Assembly: GCF_019977275.1 (NCBI RefSeq)
Contig: NZ_AP024650.1
Span: 1,054,001 to 1,118,000, forward strand
Reading direction: 5' to 3'
DNA: 64,000 nt
Source of the DNA: Arthrobacter sp. StoSoilB19
Lineage (GTDB): Bacteria; Actinomycetota; Actinomycetes; Actinomycetales; Micrococcaceae
Shown here one piece after another: positions 62,660 through 64,000 of this stretch. Below the pieces are notes generated by a model that did not search any database, was not told the origin of the DNA, and worked only from the letters and a program-made list of their open reading frames with translations. How positions within the stretch are numbered: position 1 is the first letter of the stretch; each line of letters opens with the position of its first letter. The translations under genes were made by a program, and so were the position numbers.

Positions 62660-64000
62660 GTGTCGACAGGCAATGGTGTCTTGGACAAAAAGCTCGCGTT
62701 GCAGATGCAACGCTGGCGGGACGACCTGTTGTCGATCGACAGACGTCAGAGGCTTGTCTATTTCCAGCACCCCAAGAGTGGGACTTTCGAAATCGTTGAA
62801 CCTGGCTGCTCAGGGGTAGAAGCCTTGGTGGCGGAGGGCGACGTCATGCTCGTCAGCAGTGAACCTGCAGACGATGAAGCGGGTGAATCGGCACAGGCCC
62901 TGAGGCTTCCCACGAAAGGTTCACGAACCCTACGCGTCACTGGCAAAACCGCTGCCCAAATCCTGAGCACGTCAAAGCGGCTGCATCAACGCTCGGAACA
63001 AGAATATGCGGACCGCGGGGTATGGACCCTTTATTTGGGCCACGGCATGCTCAATTGGATTGATCCCGCTGACGGAAAGAAAATCTCAAGTCCGTTGCTG
63101 CTTGTGCCCGTCCGTCTAGCCAAGGAGGGAAAGCAGTATGTGTTGAGGCGAACGGAAGACGAACCGGCATTGAACACGGCCCTCGGCCTTAAGCTCAGTA
63201 GGGACTTCGGCCTGGACCTCCCGGAGTTCGAGGTGGATGACCTGAACGTAGCGACGGTACTGTCCGGCGTGCGCAAGGCTATCGCGCAGTACGCAGACTG
63301 GAATGTTGACGAGCGGGTTGTCATGTCCATTTTCAGCTTCCACAAGGAAGCTATGTACCGTGACCTTGAGCAAAACGAAGCCAAGATTGTCGCCAACGGC
63401 ATGATTCAACTCATGGCACTGGGCCCGGAGGCACCGAACTCCGAGGTGTTCGCCTTTGACCCTGTTTCTGACGAAGAGCTGGATTTCCGTCTGCCGCCCG
63501 AAAAGCTCCACAGCATTCTTGACGCCGACGGAAGTCAAAGAAAGTGCATTCTTGCGGCGAGAGAAGGCCGCAGCTTTATCATGGACGGCCCTCCAGGTAC
63601 CGGCAAGAGCCAGACCATTGCCAACATCATCGCTGAGCTCATCGCAACAGGAAAAACGGTGCTGTTTGTCAGTGAAAAGGCGGCCGCCCTCGACGTGGTG
63701 CGCGATCGGCTGACAAGCAGGCAGTTGGATCCATTCCTGCTTGAACTGCATAGCCATAAGGCGACCCGTAAGCAGGTGGTCCAGACGCTTCATGCTGAGC
63801 TCACCCGCCGCCCGGTAGTAAAGAGCTCTTTCTCGGAAACGGACCGATCTCAGCTCATCAAAAGCCGGACCAGGCTAAGCGACCATGCTGACGCAATGAA
63901 CGAGGTCCGAAGCCCGTTAGGACGGAGCCTCTTTGATGTCTTGGGACGGCTGGCTCAGTTAGCAAACGTGGGCGAATACCCTTCTGGGGATCCCAGCAAA
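62660..64000 (+). CDS. DUF4011-type superfamily 1 helicase (partial, runs off the window)
   Basis: The frame stays open to base 64,000 (447 codons visible). The start is GTG at 62660, five bases after AGGAGA. The N-terminal region (QRWRDDLLSIDRRQRLVYFQ, then a long SPLLLVPVRLAK) matches DUF4011. Walker A follows in SFIMDGPPGTGKSQTIANII (near residue 310). The nearby IVANGMIQLMALGPEA and LFVSEKAAALDVVRDRL fit large proteins of this type, 1400 to 2000 residues long, which often end in a DUF3320 or Vsr-like nuclease domain. It lies 168 bp after the HelD gene on the same strand. The unseen C-terminus would decide its class. Confidence 0.8.
   Translation, partial: MSTGNGVLDKKLALQMQRWRDDLLSIDRRQRLVYFQHPKSGTFEIVEPGCSGVEALVAEGDVMLVSSEPADDEAGESAQALRLPTKGSRTLRVTGKTAAQILSTSKRLHQRSEQEYADRGVWTLYLGHGMLNWIDPADGKKISSPLLLVPVRLAKEGKQYVLRRTEDEPALNTALGLKLSRDFGLDLPEFEVDDLNVATVLSGVRKAIAQYADWNVDERVVMSIFSFHKEAMYRDLEQNEAKIVANGMIQLMALGPEAPNSEVFAFDPVSDEELDFRLPPEKLHSILDADGSQRKCILAAREGRSFIMDGPPGTGKSQTIANIIAELIATGKTVLFVSEKAAALDVVRDRLTSRQLDPFLLELHSHKATRKQVVQTLHAELTRRPVVKSSFSETDRSQLIKSRTRLSDHADAMNEVRSPLGRSLFDVLGRLAQLANVGEYPSGDPSK

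Noticed and set aside
1..64000. CRISPR array, prophage or integrase
   Set aside because: No regularly spaced repeats, phage structural genes or recombinase genes were found in the reading frames I examined.

Overview
The window is high-GC DNA (about 65 % in most genes) from an actinobacterium. The pyroglutamate (pxp) operon with its own biotin carboxylase, the PucR and LacI regulators, the HelD-like protein and the GTG/TTG starts fit a soil Micrococcaceae such as Arthrobacter or Pseudarthrobacter. That placement is inference from gene content, not from a marker gene. No rRNA, confident tRNA, CRISPR array or integrase was seen.

Metabolic part (1-26.6 kb). It opens with the tail of a lipid kinase, a small unknown protein, a PEP-synthase/rifampicin-phosphotransferase-like enzyme, a GYD protein, and a secreted membrane-anchored beta-propeller protein. 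Next is a complete 5-oxoprolinase operon (pxpA, biotin carrier, biotin carboxylase, pxpB, pxpC) facing a PucR regulator. A LacI regulator then faces a seven-gene catabolic operon: asparaginase, NodB-fold deacetylase or imidase, MFS transporter, two SDRs, a CGACG mini-protein and an OYE-type reductase. That operon has a clear promoter with two perfect palindromic operators. A MarR/SRPBCC pair, a methyltransferase, a lipoprotein, a dead IS30 fragment, an HD-GYP/LuxR fusion with a partner gene, and an NAD(P)-binding protein follow.

Envelope and amino-acid part (26.6-35.3 kb). Three lower-GC envelope proteins end at a strong hairpin terminator. After it come a TPP enzyme, an SRPBCC protein, an Lrp regulator, a HisC-like aminotransferase and an APC permease. 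Together they could import and break down an (aromatic) amino acid.

Defence island (35.8-64 kb). GC drops to roughly 45 % where this part begins. It holds a lone OLD-family ATPase/TOPRIM nuclease and a translationally coupled DUF262-HEPN pair. Diverging from these is a tightly packed five-gene operon of about 19.4 kb: PLD/SF2 helicase/DUF3427, SNF2-type helicase, large adenine-type DNA methyltransferase, a 2120-residue helicase with DUF1998-like and Vsr-like parts, and a UvrD helicase with a ParE-like N-terminus. A HelD-type RNA polymerase motor and the start of a DUF4011-type helicase follow. The five-gene operon carries every domain type of class 1 DISARM, but packed into different fusions and with added nuclease and UvrD modules. 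It is the best candidate for an undescribed system.
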